Assembly: GCA_014730115.1 (NCBI GenBank)
Contig: WJIU01000024.1
Span: forward strand, 1 to 41,315
Source of the DNA: Microcaldota archaeon
GTDB lineage: Archaea; Micrarchaeota; Micrarchaeia; Anstonellales; Bilamarchaeaceae
Direction of reading: 5' to 3'
Length of the DNA stretch: 41,315 bases
Shown here one piece after another: positions 23,792 through 31,929 of the stretch. Position 1 is the stretch's first letter, and every line of letters begins with the position of its first letter. Both the position numbers and the translations under genes were made by a program. A model generated the notes under the pieces. It searched no databases. It was not told the origin of the DNA and worked only from the letters and a program-made list of their open reading frames with translations.

Positions 23792-23998
23792 TCACCTTGC
23801 CTTTATCTCCTTGGCCTCCCGGTCGGTCTCAAGCAGCACGACAATCATGCCTTTTTTCACCGGGCCCTTGACATTCCTGAGAATGACCCTGCCGGTGTCC
23901 GGTCCTTCCAGCACCTTGCAGAGGACCTGGTAAATCTCGCCATACACTCCTGTCTTGGTCCTTACCTCTACAATTTCCGCGGGATAACCTTCGGCCAT
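23792..23998 (-). CDS. rps28e: Small-subunit ribosomal protein eS28 (S28e)
   Basis: 68 residues with the beta-barrel signature [18 protein letters not shown] and the conserved C-terminal [14 protein letters not shown] (normal form LLESEREARRLR). The operon position between L7Ae and eL24 supports the call. It starts six bases after L7Ae ends. Confidence 0.95.
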   Translation of the reverse strand: MAEGYPAEIVEVRTKTGVYGEIYQVLCKVLEGPDTGRVILRNVKGPVKKGMIVVLLETDREAKEIKAR

Positions 23999-24003
23999 TC
24001 AAA

Positions 24004-24369
24004 TCACTTCTTCTCCGGTTTGGGTAGCTTTTTGATGATGTCCTGAAGCTTTTCGGTCGCTCCGCCCGCATCCTCAACAGCAACGGCAGAAGTTCCGACT
24101 TCAAGCCCTATTGCCGAGCCAAGGTCCTTCTTGGTGGCAACAAATGCATAGGGTATGTTGCTGTCCTTGCAGAGCATCGGGATATGGACGACCACTTCTT
24201 CAGGTGTAACGTCTCCTGCAACCACCACGAACTGGGCGGTCTTTCTTTCAATGGACTTGGTAGTCTCATTGACTCCTTTCTTTACCTTGCCCCCATCCTT
24301 TGCAACTGAAAGCATCTCCACAATCTGGGGCACAAGTTCTTCTGGGGTTTCTAAATCCACATATGACAT
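24004..24369 (-). CDS. rpl7ae: Ribosomal protein eL8/L7Ae, kink-turn binding
   Basis: 121 residues from ATG 24369 (GAGGTG SD six bases upstream). Signatures are KKGVNETTKSIERKTAQFVVVAGDV-type core (about 30-55), PEEVVVHIPMLCKDSNIPYAFV and KDLGSAIGLEVGTSAVAV. It binds kink-turns in rRNA, box C/D and H/ACA guide RNAs and RNase P. First gene of the L7Ae-eS28-eL24-ndk operon. Its short leader has a stem next to the SD. Confidence 0.96.
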   Translation of the reverse strand: MSYVDLETPEELVPQIVEMLSVAKDGGKVKKGVNETTKSIERKTAQFVVVAGDVTPEEVVVHIPMLCKDSNIPYAFVATKKDLGSAIGLEVGTSAVAVEDAGGATEKLQDIIKKLPKPEKK

Positions 24370-24379
24370 TTTCACACCT

Positions 24380-24409
24380 CGATTTCTCTCATCGGTCTGA
24401 TAAAAATCG
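24380..24409 (-). promoter_or_regulatory. Leader stem before L7Ae
   Basis: On the minus strand, CGATTT (24409-24404) and AAATCG (24385-24380) pair over an 18-base loop, directly before the GAGGTG ribosome-binding site. The loop holds GATGAG, which recalls box C. Archaeal L7Ae is known to repress its own mRNA through kink-turns, so a feedback site is possible. A proper kink-turn (tandem G-A pairs) is not demonstrable by eye. Confidence 0.4.
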
Positions 24410-24443
24410 GTAGAGGTAATTTATGGAGGCAGGTTTAAAAGGT

Positions 24444-26072
24444 TTACCTCGTTCTCTCCCGGAAGTAGCTCTCATGGGAGGCCTCCAGAAATGCAATAGC
24501 CTTTGCATCCATCAGGAGCCCGTCCAGCCTGGAAAACACCTTTGCCGGCAACTCCCTGCTCCTGTGGACATACATCTCCCTAGCAATCCAAAGCCTCAGG
24601 CCGAGATGGGGAAGGATCCAGTCAGGCCGGGGCATGTCGCAAAGCTCTTTTTCCATGGTTCTTATTTCGGCAACCATAACATTCTGGCTGCCGTAGGTCA
24701 TCCTGGCAGCAAAAAGTATCCCTGGAATATGAGCTTCCCGGCAGAAAAGCTCCCCTCCCCTGATTTTTACCGGAATCCGCAGTGCACGGGGGGAAAACTG
24801 TATATAAGAATTGACTCCCCCGGCCATTATGCTGGAGGAAACAAGGGTGCCAATCCATTGCTTTTGTTTCTTTGAAAGGTTGAAAATTGCACCATAGAGA
24901 GAAACATGGTTGTTGCCCGGGCCGGAGACCGGGGGCCTTGATTTCAGGACCGGCCACCCCATCCTTTTTCTTACCTCAGCCATACCGCCGTGATATACCC
25001 TGAGTGCCTGCATGAATCCCGCAGAGGTGTGCTTGTATATTTCATCCCAGGTGGGTGGCCGCCCCAGTTTTCTCTTTATTCTTTTCAAGTCAGATTCCAC
25101 ATTGGACCAGTATCTCCGGGAGGCTGTGCCCTCCCTTCTGCTAGGCTTGTGGCCCATTCTCAGGGCGACAACTGTAAGCCCGCCGAAATGCTGTGCAGCC
25201 TTGTGGACTCTTCCCTTGTTTATTGAATCTAGATGCCGGTGCGAAGGGAATTCGCCGCCATTCCCGGAGATTATTTCCTCCAGCTCCCTCTCCAAGGCCT
25301 CCCATTCCCTCAGCTTTTCGGATGCCTTTTTTCCTTCCACCAGAACCTTCCAGCCGAGTTTTTTTCTTACCCCCGTCATTCCTCCGTGGTATCTCAGTGC
25401 AGAAAGAACATCATGCCTGTTGTTATTCTCCAGCTCTGACCAGGTAGGCTCATGGCCGTATTGCTTTTTGATGAAAAGAAGCTCCTCCCGCAGATTTTCC
25501 CATCTCTTGAGTGATTCTTCCCCTTTTCTATGGACCAGTGCGCCCACAGCCTTCCGAAGTTCTGGCATGCCTCCCAGCTCCTCTCTTGCCCAGTCGAATA
25601 CCCACCAGAGCTTCCTTTCCTGAAGCTCTCTTTTTTTCGGAAAATGCCCCAGCTCATCCGCCATTTTGCCCACGAAAGCGACAAGGTACCCGGCAGGGTC
25701 GGCGACCTCCCCTTTTTTGGGTCTTTTTTCTTCCTGAAAGCCCAATTCTTCCTTTATACTTCCATACCCGCCGTGTGCAATGAAGGCATGGTCCAGCATC
25801 TTCAGCCCCTGGCCTTCCAGGATATGGGAGGAAGGGAATCTCTCAAATATATCAATATACTCCTCCACTGCCTCCAGAAAAAGAGCCCTGTCGGAGTAAA
25901 GCGGATTCTTCACCCCCCTTCTGCCTGTGCAGCCGCGGGATTTCAAAAATTCTGTAAATAAGTCTATATTCATCCGGTCGGTCAGTGGCGGGGTAAGACC
26001 AAGTCTTCTTTTTTCTTGCTTCGGGCGGCTTTTCCCGGAAGCCAGCCCGATTCCCCTGCCAACTGTTTTCAT
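24444..26072 (-). CDS. DNA-binding-type repeat protein (homing-endonuclease-associated helical repeats)
   Basis: About 542 residues from ATG 26072; ATG 26117, one base after the NikR-like stop, is the coupled alternative and would add 15 residues. Five tandem units of about 60-65 residues fill the N-terminal two thirds. Each has an aromatic-rich first helix, a GxxPTxxEL-like turn and a GGMxxVRKxxGW end: YHGGMTGVRKKLGWKVL, HFGGLTVVALRMG, YHGGMAEVRKRMGWPVL, HGGYGSIKEELGF and EELGGMPELRKAVG. This pattern resembles the HNH_repeat/homing-endonuclease-associated family. The last 170 residues (from VSLYGAIFNLSKKQKQWIG) match nothing I know and carry no HNH or GIY-YIG motif. Likely DNA- or RNA-binding; activity unknown. 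Confidence 0.65.
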   Translation of the reverse strand: MKTVGRGIGLASGKSRPKQEKRRLGLTPPLTDRMNIDLFTEFLKSRGCTGRRGVKNPLYSDRALFLEAVEEYIDIFERFPSSHILEGQGLKMLDHAFIAHGGYGSIKEELGFQEEKRPKKGEVADPAGYLVAFVGKMADELGHFPKKRELQERKLWWVFDWAREELGGMPELRKAVGALVHRKGEESLKRWENLREELLFIKKQYGHEPTWSELENNNRHDVLSALRYHGGMTGVRKKLGWKVLVEGKKASEKLREWEALERELEEIISGNGGEFPSHRHLDSINKGRVHKAAQHFGGLTVVALRMGHKPSRREGTASRRYWSNVESDLKRIKRKLGRPPTWDEIYKHTSAGFMQALRVYHGGMAEVRKRMGWPVLKSRPPVSGPGNNHVSLYGAIFNLSKKQKQWIGTLVSSSIMAGGVNSYIQFSPRALRIPVKIRGGELFCREAHIPGILFAARMTYGSQNVMVAEIRTMEKELCDMPRPDWILPHLGLRLWIAREMYVHRSRELPAKVFSRLDGLLMDAKAIAFLEASHESYFRERTR

Positions 26073-26117
26073 GTTATAACACTTAAATTTTTGTGTTTTT
26101 AAACACTTTGATTGCAT

Positions 26118-26498
26118 TCACAGGATAGAGCAATGGACCGAGCGGACGTCCTTTTCTTTTTTGAGTACTGTGAAAAGCTCCCTGACTTTATCCGCGCTGC
26201 CGCATAGCACAAGGATGCGCAGGCAGGTTCCCTCATGGTGCTGATGTATCTCGGTCCTTATGATTTCCTCAAACCTGCTCATCATCCTGGCGAGCCCTTT
26301 TCCCTCGTGCTTGCGGTAGGTGACTGTGAACACTGCATCGCAGTGGCCCTTCCTGGTTTCAAGGGCGCGGTATTCATTGGCAAAAGAACTGATTGACGCC
26401 CGGAGCAGACGGGAGCGGCTGCTGAATCCAAGCTCCTTTTTCAGCCGGTTAAGCTCATCCAGGGTTGCCCTGTCCAGGGAAAGGCTTACGATTTCCAT
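26118..26498 (-). CDS. NikR-like ribbon-helix-helix metal regulator
   Basis: 126 residues. N-terminal ribbon-helix-helix (MEIVSLSLDRATLDELNRL, then SRSRLLRASI) and a C-terminal ACT-like domain (CDAVFTVTYRKHEG, CLRILVLCGSADKVRELF, VRSVHCSIL) give the NikR layout. The metal cluster reads IHQHHEGTC: two His in H-x-H plus a Cys, close to the NikR Ni site but one residue shorter between His and Cys, and the first NikR histidine has no obvious equivalent. It may bind another metal. It is divergent from a ZIP transporter and co-directional with the repeat-protein gene. Confidence 0.75.
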   Translation of the reverse strand: MEIVSLSLDRATLDELNRLKKELGFSSRSRLLRASISSFANEYRALETRKGHCDAVFTVTYRKHEGKGLARMMSRFEEIIRTEIHQHHEGTCLRILVLCGSADKVRELFTVLKKEKDVRSVHCSIL

Positions 26499-26500
26499 AA

Positions 26501-26524
26501 TTTGCCTCTTAATAATATTTGCCT
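26501..26524. promoter_or_regulatory. Direct repeat TTTGCCT in the NikR-like/ZIP intergenic region
   Basis: TTTGCCT occurs at 26501-26507 and again at 26518-26524, a spacing of 17 bases, just before the NikR-like start and in a very AT-rich 90-base gap. It may be an operator for the two divergent genes. Confidence 0.35.
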
Positions 26525-26589
26525 GTAAAATTTTATCAATTAATAATTTTTTTCAGAATATTTATTAACTTATTCTTCGCTTGAATTTT

Positions 26590-27327
26590 ATGGCAGATGA
26601 GTTCCTGTGGATTGTCGGCTCTGCAGTGGTGGATGCGCTTCTTGGCTTTGTGGGGGTGTTCTCCCTGTGGATTACCCAGCAGGATATGGAAAATATCGCG
26701 GAGATACTTGTGGCATTTGCCGCCGGAACCCTGCTCGGAGGCGCATTCCTGCACCTGCTTCCTGAGTCGCTGGCGACCATGGGAGGGAGCCAGGTATTCC
26801 TGCTTGCCCTTGCCGGATTCGTGCTTTTCATCTTCCTGGAAGCTTATGTGCACTGGCACCACTGCAAGAAATGCAAGATTCACGCATTCTCCTATGTGAT
26901 AATGATAGGGGACGGGCTCCACAATTTCCTGGGAGGCCTGACCCTGGCGGCAAGCTACCTGGTCAGCATACCACTCGGGATTGCCACCATCATTGCAATC
27001 GTTGCCCACGAGCTTCCCCAGCAGCTGGGGATATTCGGGGTGCTGGTGAAAGGAGGATTTACAAGGAACAAGGCAATCATCTACAGCTTCATGGCCCAGG
27101 CCACCATCATCCCTGGCGCGATTGTGGGCTTCATTCTTTCCGGATTCGCAGAGTGGGTTATACCCCTGCTGGTGCCCTTTGCTGCCGGCAACTTCATATA
27201 CATCGCTGCAGCAGACCTTATTCCGGAGATGCACAAATCCGAGGGCCTCAAAGGCCTGAGAAACATAGCAGTCTTCTTTGTAGGGATTGCACTGATGTGG
27301 GCGCTCAAGCTCCATGGTTCAGAATAA
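26590..27327 (+). CDS. ZIP-family metal transporter
   Basis: About 245 residues, eight hydrophobic helices. Metal-binding helices IV and V are clear: HAFSYVIMIGDGLHNFLGG (about 100-118) and IIAIVAHELPQQLGIFGVL (about 138-156), the second with the HExPQ site. A short His/Cys loop YVHWHHCKKCKIH precedes helix IV. ZIP proteins import Zn, Fe or Mn into the cytoplasm. ATG 26590 is preferred to TTG 26581. A NikR-like gene is transcribed away from it. Confidence 0.9.
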   Translation: MADEFLWIVGSAVVDALLGFVGVFSLWITQQDMENIAEILVAFAAGTLLGGAFLHLLPESLATMGGSQVFLLALAGFVLFIFLEAYVHWHHCKKCKIHAFSYVIMIGDGLHNFLGGLTLAASYLVSIPLGIATIIAIVAHELPQQLGIFGVLVKGGFTRNKAIIYSFMAQATIIPGAIVGFILSGFAEWVIPLLVPFAAGNFIYIAAADLIPEMHKSEGLKGLRNIAVFFVGIALMWALKLHGSE

Positions 27328-27380
27328 ACAATCCACATCGCATGCCCTGCTTCAAGCCTGTCCGGCAGCGCATCATTGGT

Positions 27381-27416
27381 CCAGCCTGCAGATGCTGGTC
27401 CTGCCGGGAGGGCAGG
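27381..27416. repeat. Two adjacent hairpins after the ZIP gene
   Basis: CCAGC/GCTGG (27381-27398) and CCTGCC-GGGAG-GGCAGG (27400-27416) follow one another in the 150-base gap between the ZIP and oxidoreductase genes, which converge here. No T-run follows the second stem on the + strand; on the minus strand a T-run lies before it. The gap holds no convincing gene. It could be a bidirectional 3' processing signal. Confidence 0.4.
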
Positions 27417-27480
27417 AAAAACAATATGCGCTTCATGAAGCCATCTTGAAATAAAAAAAGGGAAGTGTTCAACTTGAATG

Positions 27481-28131
27481 TCACTGATGGAGCCTTTCAA
27501 GTTTTTCCCTTATCCTTTTCCTGATTTCCTTTGGCATTCCCGGCTTTCTTGCGTTGTACCAGTTCACCCTCAGCACCGGGCTCACCCCGCAGAAGTTCAG
27601 GACTGCGCGGTCACAGGAGTTCTCAGGGGTTCTTCCGAACAGGATGTCACCAGCCTCATTGCCCCCAAAGGAGTTTATCACCAGGGCTTTCCTTCCTGCC
27701 AGTCTTTTTTTAACCGGAAGCATCCTGGCAAAAACAGGATAGAGAAATCCCAATGACATAAAATGCTTGAAAAGCTCTGCGGAAAGCTTCATCCAGCCGG
27801 GCATCTTCCGGAAGCTGAAGGCGAAGCCAGCAGTGAAAACCCTGTCGAAAAATCCCTTGAGAATTGCCGGCTGGGAATACCACCAGACGGGATGGATGAA
27901 TACCAGCTTTTCCGAACCGGAAATCATCTTCTGGTATTTTTTCACCAACCTGGCATGTTTCCTGTTTTTGTATTCCGCGGAGGGCAGGGACGGGTCAAAG
28001 CCGTCCCTGTAAAGGTCGATGAGGCTGTGCCTGATGCCTTTGCTTTTTAGCCATGCCAGGACCTCGTCAAGCACAAGCGCATTATGGCATGCATTCCGTT
28101 CCGGATGGGCATACACTACAAGCGTGGTCAT
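27481..28131 (-). CDS. Flavodoxin-fold NAD(P)H-quinone-type oxidoreductase
   Basis: 216 residues of the Flavodoxin_2 type. The N-terminal strand and loop TTLVVYAHPERNACHNAL, and the central HPVWWYSQPAILKGFFDRVF (about 80-99) match the FMN/FAD and NAD(P)H site of NQO1/KefF/MdaB-like enzymes. TAGFAF follows as usual. It is cytoplasmic, likely a two-electron reductase of quinones or nitro compounds. It lies eight bases after the BofA-like gene, so they are probably co-transcribed. Confidence 0.85.
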   Translation of the reverse strand: MTTLVVYAHPERNACHNALVLDEVLAWLKSKGIRHSLIDLYRDGFDPSLPSAEYKNRKHARLVKKYQKMISGSEKLVFIHPVWWYSQPAILKGFFDRVFTAGFAFSFRKMPGWMKLSAELFKHFMSLGFLYPVFARMLPVKKRLAGRKALVINSFGGNEAGDILFGRTPENSCDRAVLNFCGVSPVLRVNWYNARKPGMPKEIRKRIREKLERLHQ

Positions 28132-28139
28132 CCTGCACC

Positions 28140-28391
28140 TCAGAATGCAATTCCCAGAAAGTGGAGTGCCAGCACCAGCACCAGGCCGGCAAATCCGGAA
28201 AGGGCCACAATGAGCACTGAAAAAACATTAATCTCCACGCCCAGGCCGAAAGCCAGGTTGAGCAGGAAAAGAAGAATCAATGCCCCGACGGAATTGATTA
28301 ACAGCTTGACCAGCTCCTTTAGCACCTTGAAAAGAATGTATAGTATTATCACGGCCAGCACAAGCGCCGCCACCTGGACAACCAAGGACAT
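28140..28391 (-). CDS. BofA-like small membrane protein
   Basis: 83 residues, three hydrophobic segments (VAALVLAVIILYILF, LLINSVGALILLFLLN, FSVLIVALSGFAGLVLVLALHFLG). NSVGALILLFLLN followed by an internal LIVAL-GFAGLV-HF pattern matches the BofA family, known in Bacillus as an inhibitor of pro-sigma-K processing. Archaea keep the family without sporulation, so its role here is unknown. Confidence 0.75.
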   Translation of the reverse strand: MSLVVQVAALVLAVIILYILFKVLKELVKLLINSVGALILLFLLNLAFGLGVEINVFSVLIVALSGFAGLVLVLALHFLGIAF

Positions 28392-28507
28392 AGGTTGAAT
28401 TCCCGGATCAGGTTTTTAACTCTAAGTGGAACCTGAATTCCGCGGAAATGAGGTGTGCCGGTTCTTCTTTATAAACAAAGAGCGGTGCTATTCTTTTCCT
28501 AAAAAAT

Positions 28508-28552
28508 CGGGGACGTTTCCCCGGATTGCGACCAATAGGGGCCCGTAGGGTC
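28508..28552 (+). promoter_or_regulatory. Structured leader of the small coiled protein gene
   Basis: A TATA-like tttataaac near 28468 is followed by CGGGGA-CGTT-TCCCCG (28508-28523) and GACC...GGTC (28530-28552, with a GGGCCC core). The GAGGTGA ribosome-binding site comes next (28566-28572). The 28392-28507 stretch holds nothing else I can name. It may be a regulatory 5' UTR or a separate small RNA. Confidence 0.4.
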
Positions 28553-28577
28553 TCATTATATTTACGAGGTGAATGGG

Positions 28578-28763
28578 ATGGAAGAAAAAATGGATGAACT
28601 GCTCCGGTACAGGGAAGAGCTGGAAGGCGGTGAAAGGGAAATGTTTGAAAAGCTAATCGATTATGCTAACGGGAGGAACAGGCTGACTGCCCTGGAAAGC
28701 ATGCTGCTGTCCATTGCTATAAAGCAGCAGAAAAGGATAGAGAACCTTCAGGTTCACGGCTGA
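28578..28763 (+). CDS. Small helical protein, unknown
   Basis: 61 residues from ATG 28578, five bases after GAGGTGA (a GTG at 28569 overlaps the SD and is unlikely). The sequence (EEKMDELLRYREELEGGEREMFEKLIDYANG) is helical and acidic. No known motif. A GC-rich stem and T-run follow, so it is probably a single-gene transcript. Confidence 0.6.
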   Translation: MEEKMDELLRYREELEGGEREMFEKLIDYANGRNRLTALESMLLSIAIKQQKRIENLQVHG

Positions 28764-28778
28764 TTTTACACACCCCCA

Positions 28779-28826
28779 GGAGGAACGGCGGGCTGGGCGG
28801 GCAGCCCCCACCTCCCACTCTTTTTT
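28779..28826 (+). terminator. Stem-loop plus T-run terminator
   Basis: GGAGG (28779-28783) pairs with CCTCC (28811-28815) and GGCTG (28791-28795) with CAGCC (28802-28806). A TTTTTT run follows at 28821-28826. It resembles a factor-independent terminator for the small gene. Confidence 0.55.
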
Positions 28827-28835
28827 ACCCTGCAG

Positions 28836-30662
28836 CTATTTGGCGTACTTGACATCATCCCAGGGATGCCTGTACAAAGGCTGCTTCAGCCTTTTCTGGT
28901 CAAGCGCATGGCCGATAAGCCCGATGCTCCTTGCAAGCACAAACATGCCGTTCAGGTACCCAATGTCTATTATGCTTTTCATCTCTTCGTCGCTGAATGC
29001 TTCCGAGCTGGCCATCAGGTCTACAAAAAGGACGCCGATGCATCCGTCCACATTCAGGATAAGGTTATTGGCCTTCTGAAGGGTGTACTTCTCCACCTCC
29101 AGTGCATAGTCCAGGTATCGGGTAGAAGGAAAGTTCTTTTTGGCATAGTCCTTGAGAAGCTCAACCCTGCGGTCCGGGTTTTTCGCACTCTTTATCCGGT
29201 GCCCGATTCCGGGTATCCTCACGCCCTTCTTCTTCATTTCCTCCACAAACTCATCTGCGGCAAGCCCGCGGTCGCAGGCGTCCCTGAAGTAGTGTGCTGC
29301 ACCGTCAATCGCTCCGCCGAACCTTGGCCCGATGGTGAGCATTCCTGAGGCAACGCAGGAGACCAGGTCCTTGCCTGCCCTTGCCGCGACAATGGTATTG
29401 TGGGCACCGGAAACACAGGGGCCGTGGTCGGCTGCAATCACCAGGCACATCTCAATGAACTTGGTAGCATATTTTGGAAGCTTTCTTTTGAACCAGAGCA
29501 GGGAGATAACATCCCCTATGGAATAGTCCTTTTCAATTACTTCGGACATCGGAATGCCTGCATAGGTGGGCTCTTCCCCGCGGTCGTCGCATATGGTTGA
29601 AAGGAAGCCAGAGGGCCTCCTCACCTTTCCCTGCTTCACCGCGGCCTTGAAATCTGTGGGCACCTCCGGGGGCTCTACATCTTCAGCAGGGCTTATCACT
29701 CCTTTTGAAACCAGGCCCTGGTAGGTGCCGGCTATGCTCTTTGCAAATCCTTCAAAGGAATCAGGCACCACAACGCCTGCCTCTTTCAGGGCCCTGTTTT
29801 TTGCCCGGGCGCTTTCTGCTTCCTTTCCGCTCTTTGCCCCGGCATGCCCGAACTGTACTTCAGAAGGAAAGATTGATGCGCAGGTTCCGGTCACCCAGGC
29901 AACCAGCGGCTTCTTGATTTTTCCTTCACGGATTGCCTGGACAATGTCGTATTCGTCCCTGCCCCCCAGCTCGCCCAGGACCACATTCATTTTTATCTCC
30001 GGAATCCCCTCGAACCTGAGCAGGTGGCCCAGCAGCGTTGAGCCGGGATATGCATCGCCGCCAACCGCTATTCCCTCATAAAGCCCGTCCGTAGTCCTGG
30101 CCAGTATGTTGTACATCTCATTGGAAAGCCCTCCCGACTTGGATACAAAGCCTACCGAGCCGGGGCGGTGGAGCTTGCACGCAACAATATTGTCCACGGT
30201 TCCCGCAGTGTTCCCTATCTTGAATGCTCCTGCCTGAACTCCCCCGACAGTGGCGGGCCCGATAATCAGCTTTCCCTTTTTCCTGGAAAGGGAGGTAAGC
30301 TCCCGGATTTCGTTTTCCGGGACCCCCTCCGCAATTATCACAACTGTCCTTATGTTTACGTTCTCCAGCGCCTCTTTGGTTGAAGGGTAGGCGCTGCGGA
30401 ACGATGCAAAGTTAATCATAACATCGGCATGGGGGTTTTCCCTTGAAGCCCGCTCCATGCTTCCGTACACCGGAAGCAGGATTTCCTCAGACCCGAAAAA
30501 GGCCTTGTGGTGCCCTCCCGGGGAACCGGGCGAAACCAGGGCTGCAATGGAGGGTTTGTCTCTTCTGCAGAGATAGTCAAAATCAAGCATCCTCTGCACC
30601 GGGTTTGCCTTGAAGTTGTATATAAGAGCCTGAGTGTCCTTTGAGAATATCCTTGCATCCAT
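28836..30662 (-). CDS. aclA: ATP-citrate lyase, large (CoA-ligase/citrate-synthase-like) subunit
   Basis: 608 residues, matching the C-terminal half of human ACLY. Order: CoA-binding domain (FVSKSGGLSNEMYN near 172), ligase domain with phospho-histidine motif FGHAGA (His 273), then a citrate-synthase-like lyase domain with ADHGPCVSGAHNTI, IPGIGHRIKSAKNPD and ILNVDGCIGV. These give the acetyl-CoA lyase site. The complex cleaves citrate and CoA with ATP to acetyl-CoA and oxaloacetate. ATG 30662 has a GGTGA SD just upstream; GTG 30671 is an alternative. It is the last gene of the acn-icd-aclB-aclA operon, one base after aclB ends. The two-subunit form is like that of Chlorobium and plants. Confidence 0.93.
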   Translation of the reverse strand: MDARIFSKDTQALIYNFKANPVQRMLDFDYLCRRDKPSIAALVSPGSPGGHHKAFFGSEEILLPVYGSMERASRENPHADVMINFASFRSAYPSTKEALENVNIRTVVIIAEGVPENEIRELTSLSRKKGKLIIGPATVGGVQAGAFKIGNTAGTVDNIVACKLHRPGSVGFVSKSGGLSNEMYNILARTTDGLYEGIAVGGDAYPGSTLLGHLLRFEGIPEIKMNVVLGELGGRDEYDIVQAIREGKIKKPLVAWVTGTCASIFPSEVQFGHAGAKSGKEAESARAKNRALKEAGVVVPDSFEGFAKSIAGTYQGLVSKGVISPAEDVEPPEVPTDFKAAVKQGKVRRPSGFLSTICDDRGEEPTYAGIPMSEVIEKDYSIGDVISLLWFKRKLPKYATKFIEMCLVIAADHGPCVSGAHNTIVAARAGKDLVSCVASGMLTIGPRFGGAIDGAAHYFRDACDRGLAADEFVEEMKKKGVRIPGIGHRIKSAKNPDRRVELLKDYAKKNFPSTRYLDYALEVEKYTLQKANNLILNVDGCIGVLFVDLMASSEAFSDEEMKSIIDIGYLNGMFVLARSIGLIGHALDQKRLKQPLYRHPWDDVKYAK

Positions 30663-30663
30663 T

Positions 30664-31917
30664 TCATTCACCTTTCACATGGTCTATGGCCATGGGCACT
30701 ATCCTGGTCATGCTTGACTCCGGCCCGTAAACCTCTATGGGAACGCCCAGCTCCGAGCCCAGCCCCTTCATGAGCTCCAGGCCGGTCTGGTAGTTGGGCC
30801 CTCCCCGCCTGACATAAATCCTGACCCTGGCCTCTTTCAGCTTCTCCCTGCACTCCTTCAATGCCCTGATTATTCCCTTGAATGTCTTTGCAACATCAGT
30901 GAAGTTTGCGACCCCCCCTCCAATCAGCAGGGCCCGGGGCCTTCCGTCCGGCTCCCTGGTCGCCAGGTCAAGTATGGTCTTTGCATAAAGATATGTTTCC
31001 TCCTCATTGGGGTTGCCGCTGTATTCGCCGTAATTGCCGAGCTCTTCCCCGAATCCCAGGTCGGCAACGGTGTCGGTGTATATCACGCTGGCGCCTCCGC
31101 CGGCAACCATAGTCCATATCCTTCCCCTGGGATTCAGCACCGTAAGCTTAAGCGAGGCGCCGGTCTTTTCGTCCAGCCCCTTCACGTATTTCTCTTCAGG
31201 GTAAAGCTTTCTTCCGAAAGGCTGGGGAAATTCAACCCCGTTCCACTTCTTCATGTTCTTGAATGAAGCGGTGTCGTCCAGCTCCACCCTCATGTCCAAA
31301 GGAAAAGGATTGCCTTCGGCATCAAATGTAAACGGATTCATTTCAAGAAGGGTGAAATCAAGATTTTTGAATGCCTGGCAGCATTCTTTTATGAATCCGG
31401 AGGCATTCTTTTTTTTGTCTTCGGGAAGCTCCGAAACCAGCTCCATCAGCCCTGCTTCATCCGGCAGTGCGTCTACCGGCACAGTGGCGGTTTTCATTTT
31501 TCCCCAGTCTGATTCCACATCCATCCCCCCGGAGGTGGAAAAGCTTACCGAGTTGCCTTCCCTTGTGGACAGAATGGAAAGATAGTATTCATCCTCATGA
31601 GGCACAAAAGGCTCCATTATGAAATGGGTGAGCGGGCCTTTCACCCCGCTTATTTCGGCCTCATTTCCCAGCCGCTCCTTTACGAACTTCTCTGCATCTG
31701 CCAGTGTGGTATTCAGAAGCACCAGGTTGTTTTTTCCCCTTTTACCGAAAAGCATGTCCGGCTTCACGACAACTCTGGTATTTGCAAGCCAGGGATGCTC
31801 TTCTGCCAGGCTCTGGAAATCGGTCTCCGCAGTAATCTGGATGGAACGCAGGTCCAGCCCCAGCTCCCGGGCAACCAGCATTTTCGCATCATATTCCCTT
31901 ATCTTTTTTCTGGCCAT
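30664..31917 (-). CDS. aclB: ATP-citrate lyase, small (ATP-grasp) subunit
   Basis: 417 residues aligned with the N-terminal half of human ACLY. ATP-grasp features are [14 protein letters not shown] near 50, FIMEPFVPH near 98 and LLEMNPFTF near 193. The succinyl-CoA-ligase-like domain has [19 protein letters not shown] near 265 and [13 protein letters not shown]. It phosphorylates citrate through the catalytic His of AclA. GGTG lies eight bases before the ATG, 12 bases after the icd stop. It is translated in the order icd-aclB-aclA. Confidence 0.93.
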   Translation of the reverse strand: MARKKIREYDAKMLVARELGLDLRSIQITAETDFQSLAEEHPWLANTRVVVKPDMLFGKRGKNNLVLLNTTLADAEKFVKERLGNEAEISGVKGPLTHFIMEPFVPHEDEYYLSILSTREGNSVSFSTSGGMDVESDWGKMKTATVPVDALPDEAGLMELVSELPEDKKKNASGFIKECCQAFKNLDFTLLEMNPFTFDAEGNPFPLDMRVELDDTASFKNMKKWNGVEFPQPFGRKLYPEEKYVKGLDEKTGASLKLTVLNPRGRIWTMVAGGGASVIYTDTVADLGFGEELGNYGEYSGNPNEEETYLYAKTILDLATREPDGRPRALLIGGGVANFTDVAKTFKGIIRALKECREKLKEARVRIYVRRGGPNYQTGLELMKGLGSELGVPIEVYGPESSMTRIVPMAIDHVKGE

Positions 31918-31929
31918 CTGGTCACACCG

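Noticed and set aside
26536-27315. Minus-strand ORF of 259 residues opposite the ZIP gene
   Set aside because: Antisense shadow of a confident ZIP transporter; no domain or start site.
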